A DNA stretch of 64,000 bases, from positions 161,578,472 to 161,642,471 of the forward strand of contig CM060962.1 in the NCBI GenBank assembly GCA_030765045.1. The letters run 5' to 3'. The position numbers and the translations under genes were made by a program. Positions 11,214 to 22,290 of the stretch are shown here, one piece after another. The notes below the pieces were generated by a model. It did not search any database. It was not told the origin of the DNA and worked only from the letters and a program-made list of their open reading frames with translations. This DNA is from Tenodera sinensis (taxonomy: Eukaryota; Arthropoda; Insecta; Mantodea; Mantidae). The first letter of the stretch is position 1. Each line of letters starts with the position of its first letter.

Positions 11214-11332
11214 TGTGGTTCAAATCCCAGTTGTGGCATTGAATTTTTAAGTTCCAGTTCTACCTCTTAAACTTTGCCCACACACGGCTTGTGTGTTTAA
11301 AAACACCAACAGTAAGTTTGTTGGCATAAATA
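11214..11332 (+). repeat. inverted partial SINE copy (arm of a fold-back)
   Basis: Positions 11215-11275 (tgtggttcaaatcccagttg ... ccagttctacctcttaaac) are the reverse complement of 10956-11015 with almost no mismatch, separated by about 200 bp. The outer part (gtgtgtttaaaaacaccaac) is the SINE extension also seen after copy 1. A transcript across it would form a stem of about 60 bp. Confidence 0.7.
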
Positions 11333-11529
11333 AATAATACAGAAAATTGTTTAACTTATTTTAAAAAAGGGGATACAATTTTCTTTGTGTAAAATCATTA
11401 TTTATGGAAAATTGTCTATCAAAGAGTGAATAGAGAAAGGGATGTGAATGTGTTACCTGAATTTGAGTAGAGAAAACAGTGTAAATGTAATACGTAGGAT
11501 TTCTATTTCAGATATACAGAAAATTGTAT
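11333..11529 (-). repeat. ~120-bp repeat, third block
   Basis: Phrases gagtgaatagagaaagggatgtgaatgtg and gtaatacgtaggatttctat place this stretch in the same array, split off by the SINE cluster. Confidence 0.55.
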
Positions 11530-11782
11530 AATTTTCAGAAGAGGGAATAAAAGCATGTTTTTTTATATAAAATCACATTTTTTTTTCAGGTAAGACACCA
11601 ATGTAAATAAACTTAAGAAGCAAAACCTTATCTAAACACAAAATTTGATCAACATCTATAGAACTGTTTCCGAGATACACATAATGTATGAAAGAATTGC
11701 TCTGTGTAAAAGGGAATAAAAAAGTGTTATTTTTGTATAAAATTGCTTTTTTTTTTAAGGGAAGACACCTGTATACATATAT
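11530..11782 (+). repeat. ~167-bp repeat (gaattgctctgtg family)
   Basis: Two partial units contain agagggaataaaagcatg and aagggaataaaaaagtgtt about 167 bp apart, each followed by a T-run and aagacacc. The phrase caaaatttgatcaa..atc..agccg/aactg is typical of dispersed non-coding insect repeats. Related units lie at 15040-15375 and, weakly, at 7620-7745. Confidence 0.5.
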
Positions 11783-12080
11783 GTTGTTAGCTAATGCTGG
11801 ATTTCTGACAATGAAGTCATTAATCCTCTTGCTCTCCAATATTTTTCACTGATGATATTGAAGAGAGCAATAGCAGTAATAGTAACCGCTTTTTAGAGAG
11901 CGCCATATTTTTATGTTTTGGCAGTCACATCGCTCTCTCACAACCCCCAGAATGTCTGGAGGACCACACCTGTCGTTGGTTTACGGGTCTCACCGATCTG
12001 ACCGGGAGAATTATCAAAGTAAATTCACCGACCACATCCTCTGATCACCAATCACAGGACGTATTACATGACATGACAGG
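11783..12080 (-). mobile_element. internally deleted LINE B derivative (5' leader joined to 3' end)
   Basis: On the minus strand, about 12060-11913 aligns with the LINE A leader (2740-2870): shared phrases include ctcccgg, accaacga(c/t)aggtgtggtc, tgggggtt and gatgt(g/a)actgcca. After a short bridge, 11851-11783 is the last ~69 bp of the LINE B family (cagtgaaaaatattggagag ... gctaacaac), matching 22216-22284 and 62408-62475. The whole coding region is missing. I read it as one deleted element. Two independent insertions side by side is the alternative, and I found no target duplication to decide. Confidence 0.5.
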
Positions 12081-12820
12081 TCAGCATGTTAGGGGTTACG
12101 ATTTTATAGAGAAATGGAGAGGTTGGAAAAATAAAGACTCCCTAGTCCTTGATAAAGAGGTGACAATTAGTGAAGTAAGAAAAACCATAGTCAGAAAAGC
12201 AATGCCCATAAATTAAGATGGATATAGCCAATGTTAAGCTTAAAGAAATGTCGAACTAAACAATAGTGAATAAGAACCCAATGTCACAATAGTATCATTA
12301 GCAACATCAGAGTTTAAGAATTGACTCAACGACCTGCCTATACATAAGTTTGCAAGACAAAGAAGACAAAGAACTGAATAAAATTGCCATAAATATGACC
12401 ATAATCATTAGCTCAAGATTTGTATCCTGTTTTTCTCTCCTCATAACAAAGAACATAAGTCAAAAGGCACATAATAAACCATGATACACTTAAATAATAT
12501 TTGTGTCAATGTCAAATGTAAAAACTTAGGAATATTCTTGGTGTTGTGTTGTGTAATAACTGAATATGTTAAAATTATAAAGACATGCTGTGTCATGCCA
12601 AAGCAAAAGACAAAAGCATACAGCGAAGAAGACTGTAAAGAAAAAAAAAAGTTATTGTACAAAGTAAAAAGATTGTATCAGAGAAATAGGGAGAAGTATT
12701 GTATTGTGTTTCAAGATTGTGAATGTATGTGACAACTTGAAAAACAAAACAAGGGGCATGTGAGACAGAATATTGTAAGACCCCAAAAGAAAATCATTTA
12801 TCTAAATATTAATTGCAAAT
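12081..12820. other. unassigned AT-rich DNA
   Basis: No recognisable protein or repeat boundary. The frame at 12481-12732 is Lys- and Cys-rich with no known match, and is contradicted by an opposite-strand frame of similar length. Confidence 0.5.
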
Positions 12821-12969
12821 GTAATTTACTTTTGGTGTTGATACGAATTAGTTGAGTAATGAAAACGTGTTGCTATTGTTCATTGTTACACAAAAAAATT
12901 AAGTTTGTTTAAAAACGTCATAAATGTTAAGTTCCACATTTAAATTTAATATGTATAAATAAAAGAATT

Positions 12970-13285
12970 ATATATATTTAATATTAAAGGCGAAGGGAGA
13001 ATAGCTAAAGATTGCTTCCCTAACAATACAGGAACTATTTGATGAACGCATACACGGATGTATACAACAAAGATAGCATCATGAAAAGTGGCGCTGGAAT
13101 TGTTAATAGCGTCTGTATGTTTGAGATGTGAAGACGTGTTTCTATAACGAAGACTATCAATAAAATATAAATAGGTGTGATGAAAGTTAATTCAATTGTA
13201 ACGATGAAAAAAGTGTTAATAAAGTTATTTATAGTGAAGTTACATCGAGTGTTTATTCATTCCATCTAGTACCACGCCCTGAGAA
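12970..13285 (+). repeat. possible LTR fragment
   Basis: Contains tagcgtctgtatg (shared with the minus-strand LTR-like insert near 9690), TATA-like ataaaatataaatagg (about 13158), an aataaa signal near 13218, and a tail ttcattccatctagtaccac gccctgag comparable to 1650 and 9490. Termini were not found. Confidence 0.3.
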
Positions 13286-15039
13286 AAACAATAGTCTCAT
13301 TGCTCAATCCGAAGCACATTTGTATTATAAAAACAGCACCATATGTTTGTTTTAAACTCAAAGGCAACAAATCTGGGAATCTTGCTGGTCTATGTTTTGT
13401 TAAAAAGCCTGGTCTAAGCAGCGACAAAGCTCACAGAGTTTAGGTGAACAGCCAATCTCAAAAAAATAAGTAGTTTTTTATCCAAATTGGATGTGTAATT
13501 CCACAAGAATTCACGAAGATAACAGTTTGTGACTTGTAAGATGCGTAGAGTAACATTTCTGACACAGCTTTGGTAGTAATTATGGGACACCACACACGGT
13601 TACAAAGTAATTCTTTGTTTTCAAGACGCACTGTTACAGTATTTGTTTATGTACTGAGCTAGGCAAACTGACCACCCACACAATCTGCAATGTTCCCAGT
13701 TTGTTTTTGACAAAACTAAAATATCTCCGTAGGAAATAGAGACAAAAACGTAAGTTACAAAATGTGTTCCAAATACAGAGATCTACTACTGGTTTAAATT
13801 AATGTAATGACTTCCCTTCCACCCAGTATAGAAGGCTGTGGCAAAAACAAATCAACAGAATGAGGCTAACAGCGCTTTTGTTAATAAACATATTGTAACT
13901 TTGTCTAGTTTTTAAACTGTCAGTTCACTTTCTTTGTTCTGGATGATTCATTCACTGGAAAATGGAACACAAGACACCAGTAATCCCTTACAGTAACAGC
14001 AATAGCTACACATTGTTACCAACTCACTCGGAAAACAGCACTTTTCATTGTACTAGAAACACACTTGGTAACTGATTGCGTCAGACTACCCTAACTTGCA
14101 ACAGTGACTACTTATATAGGTGTTGGAAGTATCTAAACAGTTCTGGAAGATACAGCACAGTTTAACATTCAGAAGATACCAGTTATCTGGCAAAAGTGCT
14201 TATCACCTTAGGCTAGATGACTGTATGGCTTATCTGTTTATATTCTTACTATGCAGCATTAACCTCTGATAATCTGTGGCATAATATATTTTTCAACATT
14301 AATTTTTTATTCAATTGTGATATTGGCTACACAAGTATTACAATGTACTATATTAATTCCTTGTGCAGAGGAAGTAACATTGGTATTCATAACCTCCATT
14401 GACTACATTAACAGTTGTGTTCATTGGAAGAATCAACTTCTAAGTCATTCAAATAATCTGTCATGAAGTGGTACATGGCCTCTCCTGAACATATGAAAAC
14501 ACCAGTTATGGCTAAACCAAGTTTACTTATCATTTAGGGGCCTAGCATAGCACAAACATTACAGTTCAGATATAAACTCAGATCAAAACACAATAGAACT
14601 GCCCTTATCACTGACAACTGAAAAACTTTTCTGCCCACTCCATCGACTCAATTCAACTGTTCACTAAGCACTTGTCAACTCCATATATAGGCCCTGAATA
14701 CAAAGGGAATGTTCTAAAAAAGGAACCTGCTTGAAATGGCCAGAACAAATTTTGTGTACTGGGGGACTGACAGAAAATAGCAATTGTTATGCAAGAGACT
14801 AGCCATTGGCCACCCCTAAGAACAGGTAGCCGGGTGGGTACATATAGTACATCAACAACACAATAATCTAAGAATGTGAGAGAATACTTTCATCCAAAAC
14901 AACTAGCTATTATGTTTAGACTTTTATATTTTAACACAAGAAAATTTAACTAGCCAGTACATTGAAATCACCAGTTTCACAACTCAGAATCAGCTGAAGA
15001 TGAGAGCAATGGTTCCTGAAATGTGTTGCGAAGTAAAAA
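13286..15039. other. unassigned AT-rich DNA
   Basis: No gene, TIR or SINE box recognised in this 1.75-kb stretch. Confidence 0.5.
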
Positions 15040-15375
15040 AAAGAAATCTTAAAATTTGTTGAAATAGTTGTAAATTGTTTACAAGATACATATATAGGTA
15101 AATGTAAAAAGCAAAATCTGATATGTGTACAAAATTTTAACCAAATTTTTAGAGCCGTTTCTAGATACCAGGAATATATATACAAGAATTGCTCTGTAGA
15201 AGCGGGAATAAAAAATGTTACTTTTTATGTAAAATCATGTTTTTTTTCTCAGGAGTTACACCTAAAAAGTAAAACCCTATCTGAATACAAAATTTGATCA
15301 AAATCGTTGGAGCCGCTTCCAAATTGCACGGAATATATTTATATATTATACAAGAATTGCTCGTTTAAATATATA
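15040..15375 (+). repeat. ~169-bp repeat, two units
   Basis: The phrase caagaattgctc recurs at about 15183 and 15352. Between lie gcgggaataaaaaatgttac, a T-run, aaaaccctatctgaatacaaaatttg and atcaaaatcgttggagccgc. This matches the repeat at 11530-11782 and probably belongs to a dispersed non-coding element. Confidence 0.55.
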
Positions 15376-16690
15376 ATATACATGTACAGTGATATATGTC
15401 TTACAATTACTGTAACTCGTTTTGCTGTTAAGAAACAAGGCATTATTGAAACCTAGTGGCTTACAGACGAGTAGATAAAAAGGGAAAGTGTTGCATTCAG
15501 ATGTGCGGGCAATTATTTTCAGTGTTCACACTTTTCTACAGGAGTTGGCCTTAGAAGAAATGCGTACGAACATTGCATTTGAAGAGTCTGGTGCTAAGAG
15601 CTAAGGCAATGTAAGTGAACATTTAGTGATCTTCATGATTTCAAGTATATGTTCTTTAAAGCATATAGTTTTAGGTATTGTATTTTAAGGGGAATGCTGG
15701 GTGAATTTTCAAAAATTCCAAGTGCTTTCCTTGGTGTTCTAAAATTATAATGCGTGTTGTAGCTGTTATAAAGAAGTGTGGCTGCAAAGTTTGATGCATG
15801 TATGTTAAGTCATTCCTGGATTACGTGTTTTAAACCACAAATGTAAGTTATTTTATGAACGATTCTCCTCATGATGCAATGTTTACAATTGTTAAACTAT
15901 ATTGCATGTTTATGTTCCTGCTTGAGCGGTAAGATAAGTTTGCTAAGAAATAGAGTTTTAATACAATTGGGGTAAAAAGAAAAAGAATGTATGTATACCA
16001 AACTTTGATGAGCATGTTGTCATAACACACTTGCTTTACATTAATAACTGCATAATAAATTTTAGTTTGCACTTATTGGGGAAACTATTTCCATAGTTTC
16101 ACTCTGATAACTTACAAATTACATCGTAAGGAACATCGTAAGAAAGCTACAGTGGAAAAATAATCATAAAAACTGGTCTGAAATTGTGCTTACGCATTTG
16201 CTAATAAATAATGTACAGTTTTACTTAGAATACACAATTTAGAAACTGACTAGCATATAGGCAGAAATCTTGCATAACAATGTTAGAAAAATATCAGAAA
16301 TATAAGAAAATGGCTCAAATGCGCAACCACACCCTCCACTTAAATTTAAATCACTGCGAAACTCTTTTATACTCACTCTGATAACAAAAATATATACATG
16401 AAAATGTTCCTAGAAAACTGGATACAATAAAAAATTGAAAAGTCAGAAGTGTAAGTTTAATCACTTAGGCCCAACTTTCATCATGAAGGATATAAACTCC
16501 CTTGAAACAATAGATTGCGAATGAAAATTGCCTGCTTAGACGAGAAATTCATATTTGAAGCAAACTATAGGACTACTGAGCTTTCGTCTCATTTTAAAGG
16601 GAGAGAAATTGTTATGATTGGTTTTAATTCAGCACCTTGCAATCCTTCACCACTTTTGTTACCGTCTCACGTGCATATCTTCCCTCTCTT
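15376..16690. other. unassigned AT-rich DNA
   Basis: No gene or repeat boundary recognised. Confidence 0.5.
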
Positions 16691-16704
16691 TCTTTTGCCT
16701 ACTG

Positions 16705-16890
16705 TTCCCAAGGTCGCGGGTTCAAACCCAGCCCAGACTGATGGTTTTTAAGTGTGCTTAAAAACGACAGCTCCATGTCAGTAGATTTACTGGCATGTAA
16801 AAGAACTCCTGCGGGACAAAATTCCGGCACACCGGCGACGCTGATGTGATCCTGGCAATTGACAGCATCGTTAAACAACAAAATAATTAA
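16705..16890 (+). mobile_element. SINE-like fragment with B box
   Basis: A B-box match (GGTTCAAACCC, about 16719-16729) is followed by a body (ggcatgtaaaagaactcctg cgggacaaaattccggcaca) of a type common in arthropod tRNA-related SINEs, ending in gttaaacaacaaaataatta. The A-box half is poorly preserved. A shorter phrase, catgtaaaagaac, recurs at 17214, so the next feature may be a relative. Confidence 0.5.
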
Positions 16891-17094
16891 TCTCTTTCTT
16901 TCGCATAGCAATATGCTCCGGCAACAGCGCACCAAAGCTTATTCGGGATTGGAGATACTCATGTGCCTTCTTATTTCGTGCACATTTCTGATGTTTCTAA
17001 GGCTGCTTGATACCATGCAGATTTGTTTCTATACTGTTAGTGTAACATGTCTGCATAATGATTGTTGATTTATTGTGTTGTGATGGCAAGTGTA

Positions 17095-17270
17095 TATGGT
17101 CTGGGTGTTTGAACCCAGCAGAGGGAGATGGAGTTTTTCGGGTGTAAAAATCTGTAGCATGGCCTCCTTCAGAAGGGAAGTGGCCAGTGGTCCTGTGTCA
17201 TAGATTTACAGCATGTAAAAGAACCTCAAGCCTGATAAAGAGGCCTCTGAGCAAACTTGAGCTATCTTTC
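17095..17270 (+). mobile_element. SINE-like fragment, second
   Basis: Contains gtttgaacccagcagaggga (B-box-like) and a body with cagcatgtaaaagaacctca, resembling the preceding SINE-like fragment. Boundaries and duplication were not seen. Confidence 0.4.
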
Positions 17271-17413
17271 ATGTCCAATATAGAATGGGACGCTGAGAAC
17301 TATATCAGTTAAAGTGTGTCCATAAATAAAAACTAAATTTTTCTTGTATATATCTAACAAAAGAATGGTATTGTTGTAATTAAACCCCATACTATTAAAT
17401 GTGTTGATAGTTA

Positions 17414-18360
17414 CGAGGGTGATTAAAATATAAACGGTAATTTTGTTAAAAATATTTATTGATTAAATATATACACAAGTGACTATATCAACATTTCTCT
17501 ATATAGCTTCCTTCACACTATACACATTTTTGCCAACGTTTCGGAAGCTTGAACATTCCTTCTTCAAAAAAAGTTTGAGGCGCGCGTCGCCAACCAAATG
17601 CGCAAATGCTCCTCGACGTTGTCGTTGCTTTCGAAATGTTTCCCTCCAAGCGATTCTTTCATGGGTGCAAACAAAAAATAGTCTGGGGGGGACAAGTCTG
17701 GATTATAGGAAGGGTGTTCAAGGGTTTCCCAGTGCATGTCCGCCATTGTGTCCATTGTCAAATTGGTGGTGTGAGGCATAGTGTTGTCTTGGAGAAGGAT
17801 GACATCTCTGATGGGCATATGAGTCTTTTACTTCAGTAGGCAGCTTTTACAGACCTTAACAATTGGCAATAGTAAGCTGCAGTCACTGTACGTCAATCAT
17901 CAAGAAAATCAACCAACTTCTGATGTGATTCCTTCAACAGTGGAGCTCTCGAACGGCACGGATGTTGTCATCTGTGATTGTTGACCTTGGGCGTCGAGCA
18001 TGACTTTTGTTTACCACAAATTCTCGGCCACCCTTAAATTGTCTGACTCAAGTAAACTCTTGATTCTGTGACAGTGTAGTGTCCCCAAACTGCGCCCTTA
18101 AACGAGTTAAAATCTCCGAAGGTTTAGCCCCTTCATTGGTTAAAAACTTGATAATAATGGGTTGCGCAACAGACGAAGGAACCTCTTGCTCACTCATGGC
18201 TGTACTGACGCCAGAACCTAGCGAAGCAGTTAACAAAGCTAGTTCCTCCTCCCTAACACACCAACCTTCAACCCCCCCCCCCCCCCCACTCCACAGCCCT
18301 GCTCTGAACTGCTTCCTACGTGATATGCAACAATTACCCTTTATATCTGAATTACCCTCG
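17414..18360 (-). mobile_element. mariner element, internally deleted
   Basis: Terminal inverted repeats cgagggtgattaaaatataa (left) and, reading inward from the right end, cgagggtaattcagatataa are flanked by TA at 17412-17413 and 18361-18362. At 947 bp it is shorter than the ~1.3 kb usual for mariner, matching a gap in the transposase. A 16-C run sits at 18272-18287 in the untranslated 5' part. Confidence 0.88.
17564..18200 (-). pseudogene. mariner transposase, broken
   Basis: The N-terminus (MSEQEVPSSVAQPIIIKFL, then GAKPSEILTRLRAQFGD) carries the helix-turn-helix region. It is followed in another frame by FKGGREFVVNKSHARRPRS, then the C-terminal catalytic part with QDNTMPHTTNLT and YNPDLSPPDYFLFAPMKESL. 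Mariner transposases use a D,D34D triad. The Asp of QDN and the last Asp of PPDY are present, while the region with the first Asp is missing. Several frame changes and the deletion rule out activity. Confidence 0.88.
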
Positions 18361-19226
18361 TATATCTGGATCTTGCAAATGAAGCAAAATTTTGACGAGA
18401 TTTGTTGGAATGAATTTTGGGGACAAGAAAATGGGTTAATCTTCAAGACATTTCATTGTCATAGGTTTTGAAAGCTTGCGAATGCTTGAGAATGTCATAA
18501 ATATGCACCACTGGATCAAAATTAGCTCAAATTGTCTACTAAACAGTCCAAATTGCTCAAGTACATTGGATTAAAAAGGGTATTCATGTCTATTACAAAA
18601 AACATGACAGCTGAAGTTTTATGATGGCATACAAAGAGAAATAATGTCTATGAAATTAATAAGCAACTATTTAAATATTCTCTTTGAGGACTGCGAATGA
18701 TATAGAGTTAAAAAAATGCAAAAAAAAATGTTTATAAAGTCTAAATCCTGTTCAGCACAGCTATGTCATCAATGCATAAAGCTTAAATACTGAAGAAACT
18801 GCACAATCATACTATGGCACACACACTAGAAATCCACACACAAACCATGCTGTCATAAGTATTGATTAAAGTAACACTTAACAATAGTGTTGGAACACTC
18901 TAAGACGATGTGCAGTAGCCCTGTGGTGAGCTCTAACACCCAGTATTCTGTTCTGCCTCTTGCACCACCAATGCACACACAGTTGGGTGAAGATGTTTAA
19001 TATGCCATCTTTCATGGATGACGCATGATCCACATGTACATCTCCAATTCAGTTAAAGTCTACATTTTCATGCATAATCTCTGTTGCACAGTGCCTCACA
19101 CTAGGCAGGTGGCTGCTGGTATTGAGCATTTCTTCCACAACTGTGCTACCAAGAGCTACAGTTCTACAGAAATCTCAGATGAATATGTCATAATTGTAGC
19201 TCCTTCGTCATACTTTTGGAAATATA
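18361..19226. other. unassigned DNA
   Basis: No gene recognised. The last few hundred bases form the left flank of the next TIR element. Confidence 0.45.
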
Positions 19227-20505
19227 CAGGGTGTTAGGGGTATGAGTACGTAGATTTCGTGTGCTGGGAGATCCAAATATCACTAATAATAAAGTCCAAT
19301 AACAACTCCATCTATCTTGAAAGATAAAGGAGATAATCGAACATTACTGAATACATTATCTGCACAGTCTGGCAACACAGGCCGAAAGTTTTGTTTTGGT
19401 TTGCGACCAGGCATGCATTCACACCTGCAACGGGTGAAGGTCTAAACTAGGCTAGCACTTGAAATCCGGTTCGCCACGTGCATTGTGTTTCTTGTCAGCT
19501 AATGCCAGTAAAGAGGGATGGAATGGTTTGCTTTTAAGCAATTCAATCGTATTCACGAGAACTAAACTAAAAGCTACGTAAGAGGCTACGCATAAGATGT
19601 AGTCATATGATCAAAGATAGCAACTTCAAATGTTAAGTATGAAAATACCTCATTCATGTACTTGTGTAATTAAGTAACAGCCACCTTTTGCTTAACAGGA
19701 AAATCTATTATAAAGAACACAACTTTGGGGCCAGAACAGCCTAGATGGCCTAAGACGTGAAGAAGAAGAAGAAGAAGAAGAAGAAGAAGAAGAAGAAGAA
19801 GAAGAAGAAGAAGAAGAAGCAGAAGAAAATCATTAATGGTCAATAACTGCAAACTCAACAAGATGTCTTTTACAGTAGATGTTCAAAATGTGCTCCGTGA
19901 GAATCTATGCAGGCATCGCATCTTCTTAGCCAATTTTGCCCTGCCCTCGTTAGAGCTTCTGTGTTTTGCTCAATCTCTAGGGCTGCTTCAAACATACGTG
20001 TGCGAAGATCATCAAACATTGCGCTTCACGTGTGTTGCAATCGGTTTTGCCCTAAGCAAGAAGCATATCTAGATACTCTTGATTTGTAAAGACTGCCATA
20101 GTTCTGAATGCATTTAATGCACCTGAAGCATTGTCAACATTTCCTTACCTTCCACTCTTCTCACGCGCTAATGTTGCGGGGTTGCCAAGCGTATGCCCAC
20201 GACTTTATTCCAATAGACACACTGGAATCCAGTCCTTTCATATCATTTTGTGGCTAAATGAATCATTTTAGCGGCATATGGTAAAGACATAAATAACGCA
20301 TCTTTTGTAGCTCTACCTCACTGTTCTAATTGCAGAAGTAAATGATAACGGAGTGGTGACGTATTCGCACTCACACTTTTGACCAGTTTTAATTTTTATT
20401 TATGAAACCCTGCACAATAGAGGAAAATGGTACAGGAACTTATGTTTCAGTTTAACGTCAGGAAGTTGCCTTTGAAGTCTGCATACTCATACCCCTAACA
20501 CCTTG
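19227..20505 (-). mobile_element. TIR DNA transposon with TA-type ends, transposase mostly lost
   Basis: The ends are inverted repeats: cagggtgttaggggtatgag on the left and caaggtgttaggggtatgag on the right read inward, with further matches (tacgtagat/tatgcagac). Both are flanked by ta/tata, as in the Tc1/mariner/IS630 superfamily. Inside, the minus strand near 19870-20060 encodes a C-terminus FDDLRTRMFEAALEIEQN ... DSHGAHFEHLL-stop, a tail I know from insect HTH plus DDE transposases. The rest of the transposase is missing and a GAA microsatellite occupies 19759-19819. Confidence 0.75.
19759..19819 (+). repeat. (GAA)n microsatellite
   Basis: About 20 uninterrupted GAA units. The Leu-rich minus-strand frame through it is an artefact of the repeat. 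Confidence 0.95.
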
Positions 20506-20697
20506 TATACCCAAGTGCCTATTCTCCATCGTGTCAGTTGTGAGTGCAATCTGACATTTGCTGCAGGGGTTATGGTGAAGAAATCTGTTGGCAATGTATC
20601 CCAAAACCTTCATGTTCGAAAATGACTCGACCACATCAGCCATTAACTGGGATTTGGAGGATCCTGCTGCAAAGCAGGACTTGAGCAGATTCACACA
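20506..20697. other. flank between TIR element and Penelope-like element
   Basis: No recognisable coding sequence. It continues the sequence interrupted by the TIR element at 19227-20505. Confidence 0.4.
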
Positions 20698-21745
20698 CAG
20701 ACCGGTACCTACACAAGCTCTCCAACTACCATCCTGGCCAAAAAAGGGTTGTCATAAAAACGCTAGTAGATCGTGCTAACCGCATCTGCCAACCATACCT
20801 ACTCAACCTGGAACTTTCTCACATTAACAGTGCATTGCAGGCCAACGGTTACACCAGCCAGGAAGTTAAACATGCCATACGCCCTAGAAAGTAGCCCCTG
20901 CCAACGCCGGAACAAATTGACCTGAAAAAGAAGAATAAAGTATATCTGCTGTTCATCAAAAGTGTCACCGATCGCATTGGGAAAGTTCTCAAAAAACACG
21001 ACATCCAGGCCATCTACAAACCCACACAGCAAATACGGAACATGCTACGTTCAACAAAAGATCCAAAAGAACCACTCTTGTTGGCGGGTGTTTACCAAAT
21101 TCACTGCTCATGTGGCTCTGTGTATATAGGGACCACTCAACGTACGGTAAACACACGCATTACGGAACACAAGAGGTGCTGCTGTTTGGGACAAACCGAA
21201 AAGTCTGCAGTCGCAGAACACATATTACTAGCGCCAGGGGAACACATTATACAGTATTCAGACACAGCAGTCCTATCTTCTACAGTACATTATTACACCC
21301 ATTTAAGTCGAGAAGCTATAGAGATCTACAAACATAACAACAACTTCAATAGGAAGGAAGAAACCAAATGCCTAAATAAAGCCTGGCATCCAGCATTACA
21401 AAAAGCACGCAGGAAACCTGACCGTCTACAAATCCAGGACCATACGCCGCCAACAGCCTCAACATCAAGCATAGACAATAGAAGCAGCAACCCTGCCCCC
21501 ACAGCAGCCGTACCAATAAGCCAAGACCGGAGCAACCAGGAACTAGCTCCGCCCACCCGCGCCAAACGTATAAAGCCTGTAAAGCCAAAAGGCTCCATGT
21601 CAGTCATCGCCGAGACTAAGAGAGTGTTAAGGCAACGCCACTGAGGACGTTCGATGCAGCTTCGGACGAAACGTCTGGAAGGAGTTTCCTGACTAGACCA
21701 TGGCCCACAAGTCCGGATAATCAGTTTCTATATATTGAGCAGATT
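20698..21745 (+). mobile_element. Penelope-like element 1, 5'-truncated, with GIY-YIG
   Basis: The sequence starts abruptly in the RT thumb and linker region and runs through the GIY-YIG endonuclease into a 3' untranslated part with cttcggacgaaacgtctgga, a phrase I associate with Penelope 3' ends. Penelope-like elements retrotranspose with an RT related to telomerase plus this nuclease. The catalytic RT core is not in the window, so the copy is 5'-truncated. The 3' limit is approximate. Confidence 0.8.
20700..21644 (+). pseudogene. Penelope-like RT C-terminus and GIY-YIG endonuclease
   Basis: One frame reads RVVIKTLVDRANRICQ ... ELSHINSALQANGYTSQEV, then after an in-frame stop near 20893 KVYLLFIKSVTDRIGKVLKK ... 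IYKPTQQIRNMLRSTKD. It then enters the nuclease: GVYQIHCSCGSVYIGTTQRT (about 21089-21148), followed by TRITEHKR. GVY...YIG is the GIY-YIG signature, R of TRI and the downstream E/H are the expected active-site residues, and C-S-C is typical of this clade. The open part from 21042 codes for 200 residues. Its Pro/Ser/Thr-rich tail (TPPTASTSSIDNRSSNPAP) is uncommon and may be family-specific. Confidence 0.82.
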
Positions 21746-22051
21746 CTGGTTCAGCAAAAACAAAGCTGTGAAGATTGCTTAAAACTTTTATCAGGATTTT
21801 CCTCCAATTCACAGTTGAAATCCCTGAAATCCCTAAAAGCTAGACCACTGACAATGGCTGTCTTAAGGGCTGCCAGAAACTGGACCACTGTTGGGTTCAA
21901 TTTAATTTTATTCATCCGATTTAACATATACATGTTATGGATTCGTCCAGTATTTTAAAAGTTAAACAATAATTACTTAAAAAGTATACAATACATGAAG
22001 ATAAAACTTATACATTGTTAATAAACACACGTGAATACTCTGAATATCCTT
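21746..22051. other. unassigned AT-rich DNA
   Basis: No gene or repeat recognised between the Penelope-like element and the LINE B fragment. Confidence 0.4.
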
Positions 22052-22290
22052 GAAAAACAGCAGTTGCAACCTTCAAGTTGATTACAGGACATGATTATCT
22101 GGAAAAATATTTAAACAGAATTGGGATATATTCTTCACCACTCTGCCCTCTATGTGATCTGCAAGAGGAAGTGGATCGAGACCACCTTCAAATATGCCCG
22201 GCCACTTCTAATGCACCAGTGAAAAATATTGGAGAGCAAGAGGATTAATGACTTCATTGTCAGAAATCCAGCATTAGCTAACAACTTTAT
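22052..22290 (+). mobile_element. LINE B 3' end, 5'-truncated
   Basis: Encodes the tail of the polyprotein: TAVATFKLITGHDYL, LNRIGIYSSPLCPLC, EEVDRDHLQICPAT, the same zinc-knuckle module as LINE A but clearly a different family. It ends with cattagctaacaac as at 62460-62475 and 11783-11796. A frameshift lies in the last 60 bases. Target duplication not resolved. Confidence 0.8.

Noticed and set aside
10267..11332. Possible functional tRNA genes
   Set aside because: The A and B boxes continue into long repeated bodies and the cloverleaf ends do not pair; they are SINE heads.
12481..12732. Small Lys/Cys-rich protein
   Set aside because: No family resemblance, an opposing frame of similar length, AT-rich context.
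18079..18471. Plus-strand frame with Pro-rich stretch
   Set aside because: Shadow of the mariner element; the Pro run comes from the C-run.
19670..19861. Leucine-rich minus-strand frame
   Set aside because: It is a reading of the GAA microsatellite.
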